59,357 nt of DNA. Source: a virus. Each line of letters begins with the position of its first letter. Position 1 is the first letter of the stretch. The translations under genes and the position numbers were made by a program. The notes beneath the pieces were generated by a model. The model was given only the letters and a program-made list of their open reading frames with translations. It did no database searches and was not told the DNA's origin. Location: positions 1 to 59,357 of IMG/VR virus record IMGVR_UViG_3300028840_003776. The stretch is one strand, 5' to 3'. This document shows, piece by piece, positions 15,679 to 25,234 of this stretch.

Positions 15679-16002
15679 TTAAAACCCCCAAGCAAGTATT
15701 TTATAGTTAATAGCTCCACCTGAACTATTAGTTAATGTAATACTTTCAATCTCAATTTTATCAATTACTTTTTCGCTATCCCCTATCACGCTGAAATTAG
15801 CTCCGCCATTAATTGATACTAATAAATCTCTACCTGTCGTATCATTTGTAATTTCTACTGAAGTAATAGTATCAAGTGAACTAAGATCAATTGAAATACT
15901 ATTTCCATCATTTAATGAAGCTTCTGCAGGATGATAATTGTTAGCATTAAATCTAACATCATATCCTTCTACCTTAAGTTGTGCAATTGATTTTTTTGCC
16001 AT
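15679..16002 (-). CDS. Beta-sandwich tail-cluster protein, 107 aa
   Basis: It begins MAKKSIAQLKVEGYDVRF and continues as short beta strands (SISIDLSSLDTITSVEIT, DLLVSINGGANFSVIGD). It is likely a small virion decoration or fibre module. The function is inferred from composition and position only. Confidence 0.55.
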   Translation of the reverse strand: MAKKSIAQLKVEGYDVRFNANNYHPAEASLNDGNSISIDLSSLDTITSVEITNDTTGRDLLVSINGGANFSVIGDSEKVIDKIEIESITLTNSSGGAINYKILAWGF

Positions 16003-16020
16003 AATTGTTTTCTCCTAGAA

Positions 16021-17604
16021 TTAAAAATCTAATCCTAATATATTTAATGGTATAATATTATCTATTAATGAAGTAGCCAGATTATTATATAATGCTTGAT
16101 CAACGATTCCAGCACTGCCAGCATCGCCATTAGCACCATCACCACTGCCGGGGCCAGATGAAGAACCAGCAGAACCACCAGCCCCACCAGCAGCTTGGGC
16201 AGTGCCATTATTTGTATATGATAATGATCTAATCAATAATAAACCACCTGCGCCACCGCCACCACCGCCACCTGATTTGTTAGCCGTAGATCCTCCAGAT
16301 GCATCTCCACCAGCTCCGCCAACTCCCCCATCACATGAGACAGTTACACCAGAGTCAATTGTTATATCATTATTAGAAATTAACATCATAATACCACCAG
16401 CATTACCACCAGCTCCGCCACCACCACGGCGTAAATCAACAACAGTACCATCTGCACCATCACCACCAACTCCCCCATTATTTTTAAAATCTGCTTGGAA
16501 AGTCATATTATAAGCTAAAATAAATATAGCTGGATTATTAGTCACATTTTGTGCCCCTCCAGCTCCATCATTGTCAGCACCAGCACCAGCAATTAAACCA
16601 TCTCCACCATCACCACCAGCAGCAAACATTGAAGCACCGCCACCGCCACCGCCACCTGAATTTTCCTGACCAGCACCTACACCGGCAGTTGCACCAACAC
16701 CACCATAACCAACAGAATAACTCATATGATCTGTTGTCACTAATCCTGCAACCCCTCCAGCGCCACCATTCTGATTAACTCCATTACTGCCATTATTTGC
16801 ATTACTATTAGTGATACTTAATGAGTCTGGTATTGATAAAGCCCCTGAATTTGCGACATAAAAATTTCCTATACATTTTATTATTATGTATCCTCTATTA
16901 ATAACATAAAAACCACTAGAGCTTGTACAATCAATAGTTAATGTGTTATCAATAATTAAATTATTAAAATTATATTTACCTTGATTTAATGTAGTTGCTT
17001 GTTTAATATAATAATTAGGTAAATAATTATCTTCTTTAAGGGTATAAGCATCTCCTACAATTCCTGTATCATCTACATAAATACATCCAAGAGACATTCG
17101 AGTTGTCGCTATACTTGGAAAAATCGGATCAGTAGTAGTATCATCAGTCTCAGAACCAGTAACAATTATTATAGTACTATCACTTTGAGCTGCAATTACA
17201 TCCACTCTATGTTTATTCGCAGCAGCAGCAGAAATAACTCCAGAAGTAGCAGCACTCCATTTTATATCTATACCATTTACTTTTGCTTCCCCCGCTGTAA
17301 CTTCAATTAGATTAGCAGAATTTTTAGATACAACACCACCATATTTTAAATAATTTTTTCTTCCCGGGAATAATGTTTCTTGACCTGAACCAATACTATC
17401 TAGTCGTTCTTTTAAACTTATATGGTATGGCCTTGCTGCAGTTGTTTCCGCATTAGTTGTCCCGATACTTACGGCAGCTAAATCATCTATAACTTCATTA
17501 ATTTTATTAGTTAAATTTGTATAATTATCATCTAATGGAATCGAGTCTGCATCTTCTTGGATACCAATAGGTATTATATCTGCACTGGTTAATTTGCTCG
17601 CCAT
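16021..17604 (-). CDS. Gly-rich tail fibre/appendage protein, 527 aa
   Basis: The N-terminal about 190 residues look like an attachment domain. Residues about 260-510 are extremely glycine- and alanine-rich with GGGGGGG runs (for example ENSGGGGGGGASMFAAGGDG), a composition seen in phage tail-tip proteins that form polyglycine-type helices and bind host surfaces. It lies directly after the 680-aa tail protein. Confidence 0.65.
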   Translation of the reverse strand: MASKLTSADIIPIGIQEDADSIPLDDNYTNLTNKINEVIDDLAAVSIGTTNAETTAARPYHISLKERLDSIGSGQETLFPGRKNYLKYGGVVSKNSANLIEVTAGEAKVNGIDIKWSAATSGVISAAAANKHRVDVIAAQSDSTIIIVTGSETDDTTTDPIFPSIATTRMSLGCIYVDDTGIVGDAYTLKEDNYLPNYYIKQATTLNQGKYNFNNLIIDNTLTIDCTSSSGFYVINRGYIIIKCIGNFYVANSGALSIPDSLSITNSNANNGSNGVNQNGGAGGVAGLVTTDHMSYSVGYGGVGATAGVGAGQENSGGGGGGGASMFAAGGDGGDGLIAGAGADNDGAGGAQNVTNNPAIFILAYNMTFQADFKNNGGVGGDGADGTVVDLRRGGGGAGGNAGGIMMLISNNDITIDSGVTVSCDGGVGGAGGDASGGSTANKSGGGGGGGAGGLLLIRSLSYTNNGTAQAAGGAGGSAGSSSGPGSGDGANGDAGSAGIVDQALYNNLATSLIDNIIPLNILGLDF

Positions 17605-17612
17605 ATCATCTC

Positions 17613-19655
17613 CTAATTAAAATCTACGTTTCTTTTATAAGTTGTTTGAGCTAAAATTTCAGCCCGAGTTACTCCGATCCGGTATTTAGAATCATAAAAA
17701 ATACCAGTATCAAATTGCCAAGCAGGAGCTGTTCCAAAATAATCTCTGTTCCAAACTATAGCACCTTGATCGGTAAATTTTCTACCTGTATCAAGTAACT
17801 CAAATTGAGTTTTTTTACTTACTTCACTCTGTATAATATGCTCAATGCTAATAATCTGGAAAATAGAATCATCAAATAAATCTTCTGATACCCACAATGA
17901 TTGATCGTTTATTTCTTCCAATGGATGTAAATAAGAAGTTAATACTTTGACATTAAAATCCGGAGTTCCGAATTCATCTCGTTTTGCTTCAGACGCTGCC
18001 TTTGCCTCTGTCATTGATTTTAATAATTTATTTTCTACCTGAAATCTCCGGCCATTATTATTTTCCATATTTGTAACATTAACAGCCTCACCATAATAAT
18101 CAGGAACAGTGCTTGAGAACTCATTACCTTTTACTGTTATGGTTAAACTTCCTGTTCCGGTTAAAGTAAAAATAGCCTTCTTATTGCTGTCATCAAACTC
18201 GACATTAGTTATAGTGAGTCCACCTCCACCAACCGAGTCCGTTGGAGTTTCCCAGTATTTTGCTATAGCATCATTTGCCCAAGATATTTCGTGATCTCCT
18301 GCGGTATAAAAAGTATTACTTCCTAAAATAATTGTTTCATCTAAAACCTGTTTAGAACTAAAAAAAGTTATTCTTTGTATCTGCTTGTCACTTTGATTGC
18401 CTTGATCAGCTGTTAAATAATTCTTAAAATTAAGAACTGTATCGGTTAAGTAAGATGTCCCTCTTAAAGTTACAAATAATACATTCTCATCACTAATATA
18501 CATACGGTAAGTTGCGCCAATTATATCGTTTATATCTTCAAAGATTTCTGATACATCAACTTGGTCACCATATCCATCAGTTAAATTTCTGGCTCCGAAA
18601 CTTGATAAGTCAGCTATTGAAGATGCAGTGTAACTAATATTTGCTTGATCGCATACTTCTTTTATAACATCATCCAAATAAGAACCGTTTACGCTTTGTA
18701 GATTTATTTTTGTTTCTAATGCTCTTTTCCAAGCATTCCTGCCAGTGACATTTGTTACACTAATTTTAGCTCCCGGGCGATCTCTAAAATCCGGATCGTC
18801 AAGAAAAAAACTGCCTAATAAAATCCATTCTACATACGATTGTAAACTTAAACTTGCAGTTGTAGTCACATCTTCTGCCCAAGTTATACCGTCATAAATT
18901 ACAGCAATTTGTATAACTGCTGAACGCTCTACATTAATTGTAAATGTATCGCTCCCACCTGTTGTATATCCGGCCAATGTCCAAGATGCTGAGGTTTTAC
19001 TAAACTCCATTTCTTCCTGCTCAATACCTGTGCGATAATAAACCGCATGGCCTATGGATGCACAATTAACAGTAAAACTATTCCATCTTTCTATATGAGA
19101 AAAACTTCGATCAATAGTAGCGACAAAATAACCAGCTGGTGTATATGTGCCGCTATCATAGGTACTAGCATCATAATATAAAGCAAATAAATCTTGAAAA
19201 TAATCATCACTATTGCCATCAGAATTACTTTCATCAAGTATAATAGACCCTCCACTTTCTGTAGTATAAAAAGTATGAGCAGAAGTCATATCAAAATTAA
19301 CCGTCTGAACCGTACTTGATAATTCCTCTAATCTCTTTCCATCATAAAATTTAAATACTCGATCACGTACAAATATGCCAGACAGTCCTGAAGCAGTATT
19401 TTTAGGACTATAAACTCCATTTTTATTAATAACACTAAATTGGGCATCAGCAGCAGCAGGATTATAATTAGTATTTGCATATATAGGCGGTTTCCCACGC
19501 TTTGTTATAGTTATAGGGTATTTTGCATCATTAAAATTTTGTTCTACGCTATTATCGTCAATATACGTCACTCTGGTAAAACTATGGCCTTGACTAGCTT
19601 TTAAACCTAGTTTAATTAGGGATGTTCTTCTTGCTGTAGATGCTGACTTTGCCAT
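17613..19655 (-). CDS. Tail tip / baseplate hub-like protein, 680 aa
   Basis: The gene lies between the distal tail protein (19655-20065) and the Gly-rich appendage gene, the usual place of the siphovirus hub or tail-associated protein. The sequence is beta-rich with aromatic segments (ITKRGKPPIYANTNY, LFALYYDASTYDSG). No lytic domain is visible. The call relies mainly on gene order and size. Confidence 0.6.
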   Translation of the reverse strand: MAKSASTARRTSLIKLGLKASQGHSFTRVTYIDDNSVEQNFNDAKYPITITKRGKPPIYANTNYNPAAADAQFSVINKNGVYSPKNTASGLSGIFVRDRVFKFYDGKRLEELSSTVQTVNFDMTSAHTFYTTESGGSIILDESNSDGNSDDYFQDLFALYYDASTYDSGTYTPAGYFVATIDRSFSHIERWNSFTVNCASIGHAVYYRTGIEQEEMEFSKTSASWTLAGYTTGGSDTFTINVERSAVIQIAVIYDGITWAEDVTTTASLSLQSYVEWILLGSFFLDDPDFRDRPGAKISVTNVTGRNAWKRALETKINLQSVNGSYLDDVIKEVCDQANISYTASSIADLSSFGARNLTDGYGDQVDVSEIFEDINDIIGATYRMYISDENVLFVTLRGTSYLTDTVLNFKNYLTADQGNQSDKQIQRITFFSSKQVLDETIILGSNTFYTAGDHEISWANDAIAKYWETPTDSVGGGGLTITNVEFDDSNKKAIFTLTGTGSLTITVKGNEFSSTVPDYYGEAVNVTNMENNNGRRFQVENKLLKSMTEAKAASEAKRDEFGTPDFNVKVLTSYLHPLEEINDQSLWVSEDLFDDSIFQIISIEHIIQSEVSKKTQFELLDTGRKFTDQGAIVWNRDYFGTAPAWQFDTGIFYDSKYRIGVTRAEILAQTTYKRNVDFN

Positions 19656-20065
19656 TATAATAAATTCACACTTTGTATAGTTAATAAAAATTCATAAATA
19701 ATTGGTTGTCCTTTTGTTTGACTTACATTTTTAGCGTGAAGACTAATTTTAAAATTATTACTTTGACTCACACTAGAATCATTTGACAATAAAGAAGGGG
19801 CGGTTGCATAAGTAATATAATAATCATTTGATTGATCAGTATATAAATTATGAAAACTAATATACTTACTTTGTGTAAGATTCATTTGATAAGTTTTATT
19901 AAATCTTTTGCCCGGTCTAATCTGTTGCTTAATTCTGCCTCCGGCACTCTCTTCGACTCCTCTAAGTATTGAGTAAAAAGGTTGAGTTTGACCTGTGTCT
20001 GTAGCCTCAGAACTATCAAATGTTACACTATTGCCAGCGGTTGAATTAATTGTAAATTGTGCCAT
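19655..20065 (-). CDS. Distal tail-like protein, 136 aa
   Basis: A small beta-rich protein following the tape measure with 1-bp overlaps on both sides. It contains SYGKRFNKTYQM-type and IYEFLLTIQSVNLL segments. Position after the tape measure suggests a distal tail or tail-tip adaptor. Confidence 0.6.
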   Translation of the reverse strand: MAQFTINSTAGNSVTFDSSEATDTGQTQPFYSILRGVEESAGGRIKQQIRPGKRFNKTYQMNLTQSKYISFHNLYTDQSNDYYITYATAPSLLSNDSSVSQSNNFKISLHAKNVSQTKGQPIIYEFLLTIQSVNLL

Positions 20066-22272
20066 TATTGAAAATCTCCTCCAACTGCTAACCTCTTGTC
20101 AACCATACTATTAAAGTCGCCATCTCCTTGAACATTAACATTATCAATGTTGACTTGTCTTGACATATTTTGATTATTATTGATATTTGTATTAGCAATG
20201 CTTGAGGCATTACCACCTAATAATCCCGCAGTTTCTAAAGCATTAAATAAATTCCTACTTTGTCCAGCATTAAATACATTCTCATTATTACTTAAGCGAG
20301 CATTTAAACCATCGTTTGAATTTGTAACCCCGGGAGTAATCCCTGTATTCCCGCCAGTTGCAAAAGAAGGTATTGCTGGCAATGGTTTGGCTGCAATGGC
20401 TGCTGCCTGTATTCCGCCTTGTATTCCTGCAGCAATTGAAGCTGCTATTCCGGCAGGAGATGGAGGAGGTCCAAATATTGCAAAACCTTTCATAATAGCT
20501 TTAGCAGTATTTATACCTACATCAATTACACCAGCTATTTTATCAGCTACTGCGGTTGCTCTTTGAAATTTAGCTTTCTTTTTTGCTGCTTGTTTCTCAT
20601 CTTTAACATTACGATCGACTAAACTTGATTGTAAACTAGTTAAGGCAGATGCTGTATTGCCAATAAAATTAGAATAAAAAGAAAACCCTTCAAGTGTCTG
20701 CTTTAAAGCATCTAATCTTTTTTTAAGTAATACTTCTTCAAGTTGTTTTTGAAACTCTGTTCTGGCAAAATCAATAGCCTTTATTTGTTCATCTGTTAAT
20801 TTATACTGTTCTAAGTATTGATTTAATTTTTCAATTCTATTTTGCAGTTTTTCTTCATCAGTCATAAACTGATCTGCTTTTGTTAATGCCTCAATTTCTT
20901 TAATTTGATCAACAGTTAATTGTCTTAATTTGACAGTTTCTTCTTGTAAATTTTTCCTAGAATCGAGTATGGCAGCATTTTTTTCATTTTCAGTATTTAC
21001 TGCTTCTTCAGCTGCACCTTTTGCTATTCCTTGTATATTTTTTGTAGTTTTTTTAACTATATTAAAAGCATCTACAATACCACCAGCTAACGCCGTTTTA
21101 TATATATTACCTAAATCTTTTGCATTATCTTTAAAAGCACCACCAAGTTTTTTTAACCCATCAACCGCTACATTTTTTGCTTCTTTAAATCTTCTCTGGA
21201 AAACTAAATTTAAAACATCACCTAATGTAGAAACACTTTTAATAGTATCTACAATAGTATCGCCTAAATTTTTCCAAAACTTAATAACATCTGGAATTAA
21301 TGTAAAAGGTCTAATGAATTGCTTTAAAGCTGTTACACCTAATTTTAATATTCCAACTATAACTTCAATTGTTATTTTAAATGCCTTCCAACCTTTACTA
21401 GCTCTATCGATTTCTCTAAAATCATCTGCAATTTCTTTTAGTGGTTTTAGAAATTCATTTAATTTAATGACAACTTTTGTAGCAATAGGAATAAAAATAG
21501 TGCCTAATGATACTAATAAATCGTCTATTCTGGCCTGAAAAATTCTAAGTTGGTTAGCTAAATTTTGTTGAGTTCTGGCAAAATCTCCGACTGCTTTACC
21601 ACTTTGTTTCAATGCTAAATCAAGAGTGATATATGCTTTAGCTTGATTTAATGCTTCACCAGTTAAATTTTGCTGACCTCGTAAAAATAATTCTGTTTGA
21701 ATATCTGCTTCTCGTATAGCAATACCATAAGTTTTAAGACTTTCTCTTTCACCTAATAATGCCTTTGTTAATGCTGCACTTACTGCCTCTGCACCACCTT
21801 GGGCATTAGTAAATGATGCTAAATCAACACTTAATTGATTTACTCTTTTTGAAACATCAAGAGCTGCCTTATCCGTAAACCCAAATCCAGTTAATAAATC
21901 ACCTGTAGCTCCAAGTAATTCTTTTGCTTTTACTACACTTAAACCAAAGCTATCAGCGAGTTCTTTTGCAGTTTTATTTGCTTCTTTACTTACACCTGCG
22001 AAAACAGTATTAAATTTAGATATAGTTTCTTGGGCATCAGATGCTTTTTTGATTAATTTAACGAAACCTTGAACTACTACTCCAGTTATTACAGCTGCAA
22101 CTGCAGCATATCCAACTTTTAAACTTTTAAATAAACTGGTTTGTGCCTTTGCAGCTTCTTTACTTTTCTTCTTGGTATTATCTATACCCTTTTCGAGTTT
22201 CTTAACTGACTTTACCGCACCAGTTTCATCTACTTCAATTTCAAGAACTAGTTGTTGTTTTAGATCTGGCAT
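20065..22272 (-). CDS. Tail tape measure protein, 735 aa
   Basis: A long, mostly helical protein with an N-terminal coiled coil and membrane-like hydrophobic segments (VGYAAVAAVITGVVVQGFVK about residues 50-70; GFAIFGPPPSPAGIAASIAAG about 600-620). The C-terminus is Ala/Asn-rich. This matches siphovirus tape measures, which set tail length and help DNA entry. The length predicts a tail of roughly 100 nm by the usual proportionality. Its start overlaps the frameshifted chaperone end by 32 bp. Confidence 0.88.
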   Translation of the reverse strand: MPDLKQQLVLEIEVDETGAVKSVKKLEKGIDNTKKKSKEAAKAQTSLFKSLKVGYAAVAAVITGVVVQGFVKLIKKASDAQETISKFNTVFAGVSKEANKTAKELADSFGLSVVKAKELLGATGDLLTGFGFTDKAALDVSKRVNQLSVDLASFTNAQGGAEAVSAALTKALLGERESLKTYGIAIREADIQTELFLRGQQNLTGEALNQAKAYITLDLALKQSGKAVGDFARTQQNLANQLRIFQARIDDLLVSLGTIFIPIATKVVIKLNEFLKPLKEIADDFREIDRASKGWKAFKITIEVIVGILKLGVTALKQFIRPFTLIPDVIKFWKNLGDTIVDTIKSVSTLGDVLNLVFQRRFKEAKNVAVDGLKKLGGAFKDNAKDLGNIYKTALAGGIVDAFNIVKKTTKNIQGIAKGAAEEAVNTENEKNAAILDSRKNLQEETVKLRQLTVDQIKEIEALTKADQFMTDEEKLQNRIEKLNQYLEQYKLTDEQIKAIDFARTEFQKQLEEVLLKKRLDALKQTLEGFSFYSNFIGNTASALTSLQSSLVDRNVKDEKQAAKKKAKFQRATAVADKIAGVIDVGINTAKAIMKGFAIFGPPPSPAGIAASIAAGIQGGIQAAAIAAKPLPAIPSFATGGNTGITPGVTNSNDGLNARLSNNENVFNAGQSRNLFNALETAGLLGGNASSIANTNINNNQNMSRQVNIDNVNVQGDGDFNSMVDKRLAVGGDFQ

Positions 22273-23076
22273 TTGAAATTACTCCAGCAAGATTTTTGCT
22301 GCTTTTTTTAAAGTCAGCAAGCATTTTAGAATTATAATCTTGAGCTTTTTGGTGTTCATATCTTCTTATAATATCCAAACTACATCTTAGATGTTTTAGT
22401 TGTTTGAGTTGCCTTGCAATGCTAGTTCTTGCATTTTTTTTGTAACTCGTGCTGAACCCTCCGCCAACTTTTTTTTGTAAGTATCCCAGTTGAAAGAGTT
22501 GCTCAATACGCTCAGAGATCCCGGGTTCGTACCCGCTAAAGTTATATTCATAATCTTGAATAAATCTAAAGTTTTTTTTTTAAGGCCGTCAAAATTGAAC
22601 AGCCACAAATAGCAAAAAATTGTCAATGTATCAATTGGTCTCATAAGTTTTTGATATTTTCTCCAAGAAATCCATCTTGATATTAATCTTAATTTTTTTA
22701 AATTATAATAAAACTCATATCTAACAGAAATATCTTCAAATAAATATGATAAAGTTTTACTTTTTTTCTTAACATCTTCAGGTTCTTTGACGCTTAAGAT
22801 ATCATTCATAAAATTATTTAATTTTTCTATGATTTTTTTTTGATCAATTTCCTGCTTTTCATTAACGAACCTATTGGCATAATAGTTAATAAATTTATCC
22901 CTCATAGGACAAAGTATATAATAATAATCATACTCACTAACCATTGTTATTTTGATGGAAGATATGCCCGGTATTTTTATTATTGCACAGGGCATATCTT
23001 TCTCATCATTTGCTATCTCTAGATCAGTTAATGCCTGATATGCTTTATCTAAACTATCATACTTTTTTGTTGGCAT
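22241..23076 (-). CDS. Tail assembly chaperone gpGT-type frameshift product
   Basis: Ribosomes slipping -1 at A AAA AAA (22435-22441) leave the gpG-type frame and read NARTSIARQLKQLKHL..., an open frame of about 64 codons ending at a TGA at 22241, inside the start of the tape measure gene. The extension is basic and helical. The G plus GT pair is a hallmark of long-tailed phages. Both products bind the tape measure during tail assembly. Confidence 0.8.
22396..23076 (-). CDS. Tail assembly chaperone gpG-type protein, 226 aa
   Basis: Located between the tail tube candidate and the tape measure, the standard place of gpG. It is longer than lambda gpG (about 140 aa). The zero-frame product ends shortly after the slippery site with ...QGNSNN. 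The middle is rich in Lys/Tyr/Phe helices. It folds around the tape measure before tube polymerisation. Confidence 0.75.
   Translation of the reverse strand: MPTKKYDSLDKAYQALTDLEIANDEKDMPCAIIKIPGISSIKITMVSEYDYYYILCPMRDKFINYYANRFVNEKQEIDQKKIIEKLNNFMNDILSVKEPEDVKKKSKTLSYLFEDISVRYEFYYNLKKLRLISRWISWRKYQKLMRPIDTLTIFCYLWLFNFDGLKKKTLDLFKIMNITLAGTNPGSLSVLSNSFNWDTYKKKLAEGSARVTKKMQELALQGNSNN
22435..22441 (-). promoter_or_regulatory. -1 ribosomal frameshift slippery site
   Basis: The zero-frame codons read GTT ACA AAA AAA ATG, so the heptamer A AAA AAA is in exact slippery phase. The -1 frame is open from there for about 190 nt while the zero frame stops 13 codons later. Confidence 0.85.
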
Positions 23077-23079
23077 AAC

Positions 23080-23601
23080 TTAAGGCTCAATATAAATGCT
23101 AGGCAATGTCGCTGGTACATCAATATCAGGAAGTGCCTGAATATTGTTTGGCTGCACTACATGTCCTTCACCAGGAGCCATTTCAGAAGAATCAATATTT
23201 TTTGCTTTAGGTGCTGTTATCCTGATAATTTTAGCGTCATCATTATAACAGGAGTCAAACCAAAAAGCATATTCCTGAACTGTCCCATCAAAGGTAAGGG
23301 TATTACCATCTGAACTAATTGAACCACCATGGGTTAATTGTAAAATGGGAATAGTAGTTTCTTGGATACTGAAAGCAGCCCGAAAATCAAATCTTTGCTG
23401 ATCTTGCCGTACAGTATATAAAATTCCACTACACTCATTGTAACTTTCAGCAGCAACAAATTCTTTATTAAAAGAAAATGTCATTGCTGGTAGAGTATGG
23501 AATGAAGGATTAGCTGGAATGCCCTCTCCTACACTTGCTACTCTAACTGAAAAAGGGTTAAATAAGTATCGACTTATATTCCTTTCGCTAATTGCTGGCA
23601 T
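23080..23601 (-). CDS. Major tail (tube) protein candidate, 173 aa
   Basis: A beta-rich protein of tube-protein size, immediately upstream of the tail chaperone gene. It includes YLFNPFSVRVASVG and segments with alternating hydrophobic residues, then an acidic Pro-rich tail (PDIDVPATLPSIYIEP). The assignment rests on gene order and composition. Confidence 0.6.
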   Translation of the reverse strand: MPAISERNISRYLFNPFSVRVASVGEGIPANPSFHTLPAMTFSFNKEFVAAESYNECSGILYTVRQDQQRFDFRAAFSIQETTIPILQLTHGGSISSDGNTLTFDGTVQEYAFWFDSCYNDDAKIIRITAPKAKNIDSSEMAPGEGHVVQPNNIQALPDIDVPATLPSIYIEP

Positions 23602-23613
23602 AATTTTCCTCCG

Positions 23614-24258
23614 TTAGTACGGCATCGCATATTCAAATATGGTCAACGCCGAATTTTTATTGCAATTAAAAATATTGCTTGTATCTTTAATCCTATCAAA
23701 CTCTCCTATCATTCCAGAGAGTCTATCATAATGAGAATCTAAATGATTCTGCTCATAATATTTTTTACCGTGTCCAACATGGTCGCCATAAAAATGGCTT
23801 TGTTTTTTGCCATTGACCATTTCGGTTTTAAAATCAAATCCAATCAAATATATTTTTTTAAAATTCATAATTCGTTTGGCTATAATAATGCCTTTTAATC
23901 CGGTATTATCATTGTCCTTAATCACTTCTTTTAAACTTAAATCTGAATCAGTGTAACCGTAATACTCGCCTTTGTAATTTAATCCTTTGCTATAATAAGT
24001 ACTTCGAAAACAAATTATATTTTTAACTTGAAGCAATTCACCTTTGGCACTCATCTCTTTTAAAGGATCAATAAAACAGCAATCTCGGTATACTAAATAA
24101 TCAATTATTACATCTTTTGGCTTTGCATCATTAATACAAAAAATAATCATATCTTTTGGCAATTGACTAAAATCAAATCTACTTACAGACATTCCCCCGC
24201 CTATAATTAGACATCGTTTGCCTTTGCCTTTATCTTTTAACATTCTTACGCTAAACAT
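23614..24258 (-). CDS. DUF115/GT42-like Rossmann protein inside the tail operon
   Basis: The start is taken at MFSVRMLKDKGKGKR (24258), where TAATG overlaps the upstream stop. The order RCLIIGGGMSVSRFDFSQLP, then FCINDAKP, then NTGLKGIIIAKRIMNFKKIYLIGFDF, then SHYDRL, then IFNCNKNSALTIFEY follows the layout of CstI-type sialyltransferases (GT42) and the DUF115/MptE-like family. The key His region and C-terminal S..A...E are present in plausible places. It might glycosylate a tail protein or a host glycan. The substrate is unknown. It is an unusual cargo gene between tail terminator and tube genes. Confidence 0.6.
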   Translation of the reverse strand: MFSVRMLKDKGKGKRCLIIGGGMSVSRFDFSQLPKDMIIFCINDAKPKDVIIDYLVYRDCCFIDPLKEMSAKGELLQVKNIICFRSTYYSKGLNYKGEYYGYTDSDLSLKEVIKDNDNTGLKGIIIAKRIMNFKKIYLIGFDFKTEMVNGKKQSHFYGDHVGHGKKYYEQNHLDSHYDRLSGMIGEFDRIKDTSNIFNCNKNSALTIFEYAMPY

Positions 24259-24725
24259 TAGGCACCACACGTTAAAGTCTGATTGACTATTTCATTAAAG
24301 CCCATTTGTATAACTGCAGTATGAGCAGGGTTCTGTACGTAAACAGTATTAGCAACAGTTGTAAGTAATGGAGCTTGAGGCAATGTCACTCCGGGCAAAC
24401 CAAGAGGATTTTTTGAGGCACCAAATCCATTCAAAATAGTTTCAATATTTGTCTCAAATTGTTTACTGGATTCTGCAGTAGTTTGAATAGAATAATAACC
24501 TGTAATATTGAATAACCAAGTTATATTTTTATCTTCTGCATTGACTTGATGCTGAGGAGTATTTTGTAAAGAAATCATCCAAGTATCAACCCGCCCATTT
24601 TTTCTAAATAACGAATAAATAGTCTGCCAATCATCTGTCCATACTACATAGTCAAGGACATTATTAATATCAGTTAATGTTTCTAATTTAGACTTAATAC
24701 CGGATCGAATAGTTGCTAAACTCAT
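24258..24725 (-). CDS. Tail terminator-like protein, 155 aa
   Basis: It begins MSLATIRSGIKSKLETL, as many siphovirus tail-terminator (gpU-like) proteins do, with a helix followed by a beta sheet. It overlaps the HK97 gp10-like gene by 4 bp. It probably caps the tail tube at the head-proximal end. Confidence 0.65.
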   Translation of the reverse strand: MSLATIRSGIKSKLETLTDINNVLDYVVWTDDWQTIYSLFRKNGRVDTWMISLQNTPQHQVNAEDKNITWLFNITGYYSIQTTAESSKQFETNIETILNGFGASKNPLGLPGVTLPQAPLLTTVANTVYVQNPAHTAVIQMGFNEIVNQTLTCGA

Positions 24726-25234
24726 GTCATAAGTCCTACTGCCAAGCGTCTATTTAAAATACCTGCTTCAAGTCGTAATCTTTTTTGCGATCTCTTAATA
24801 CCTCTACTAAAGAATGGATTAGCTTTTCGTTTTCTTCTTTTCATAGAACGGCCAAGTAAAAATGCTGCTTGCCTAACTGTTATTCTCGGATAACGTCTTT
24901 TTAAATTAGCAAGATATCTTTGTCCTTTTTTGCTTAACCTAATCCATTGGATCAATGGTGTGGTTGGGGGGAATTTCCCTGCCCGCCTTCCAGCTTCAAT
25001 TACAGGGGCATAATTAACAGTAGGAAACACTCTGCCGACATTATTAGCCACAGATGTCCCAATTTGTCGTAATCTTCCTGTATGACCAACTGGAGCAGCA
25101 AAAACAATATTTGTTCTTGCTACCTCAACCATTATATTAAGACTACGAGTTGCTTCTTTATTGAATAAAGCTTGAGCTTGTTTGGAATCAAATAAGGGAA
25201 TGTCTGGAATATTCCACTTAAACTTAACAGTCAT
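24722..25234 (-). CDS. HK97 gp10-like tail completion protein, 170 aa
   Basis: It has the short helical N-terminus and the segment APVGHTGRLRQIGTSV ... YAPVIEAGRRAGKFPP typical of minor tail/neck proteins of the HK97 gp10 family. The C-terminus is Arg/Lys-rich. It overlaps neighbours by 1-4 bp in the neck gene cluster. Confidence 0.7.
   Translation of the reverse strand: MTVKFKWNIPDIPLFDSKQAQALFNKEATRSLNIMVEVARTNIVFAAPVGHTGRLRQIGTSVANNVGRVFPTVNYAPVIEAGRRAGKFPPTTPLIQWIRLSKKGQRYLANLKRRYPRITVRQAAFLLGRSMKRRKRKANPFFSRGIKRSQKRLRLEAGILNRRLAVGLMT

Noticed and set aside
16202-16513. A plus-strand Pro-rich frame opposite the Gly-rich tail gene
   Set aside because: It is the antisense of the polyglycine repeats (Gly codons read as Pro). 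No start site or promoter supports it.
16551-16778. A His/Gln-rich plus-strand frame
   Set aside because: It is another shadow of the Gly/Ala-rich tail gene in the opposite strand, low in complexity and without a start signal.
20930-21538. A 202-aa plus-strand frame inside the tape measure gene
   Set aside because: Its composition is a shadow of the helical tape measure coding sequence, with no ribosome site, and it is opposite to all real genes.
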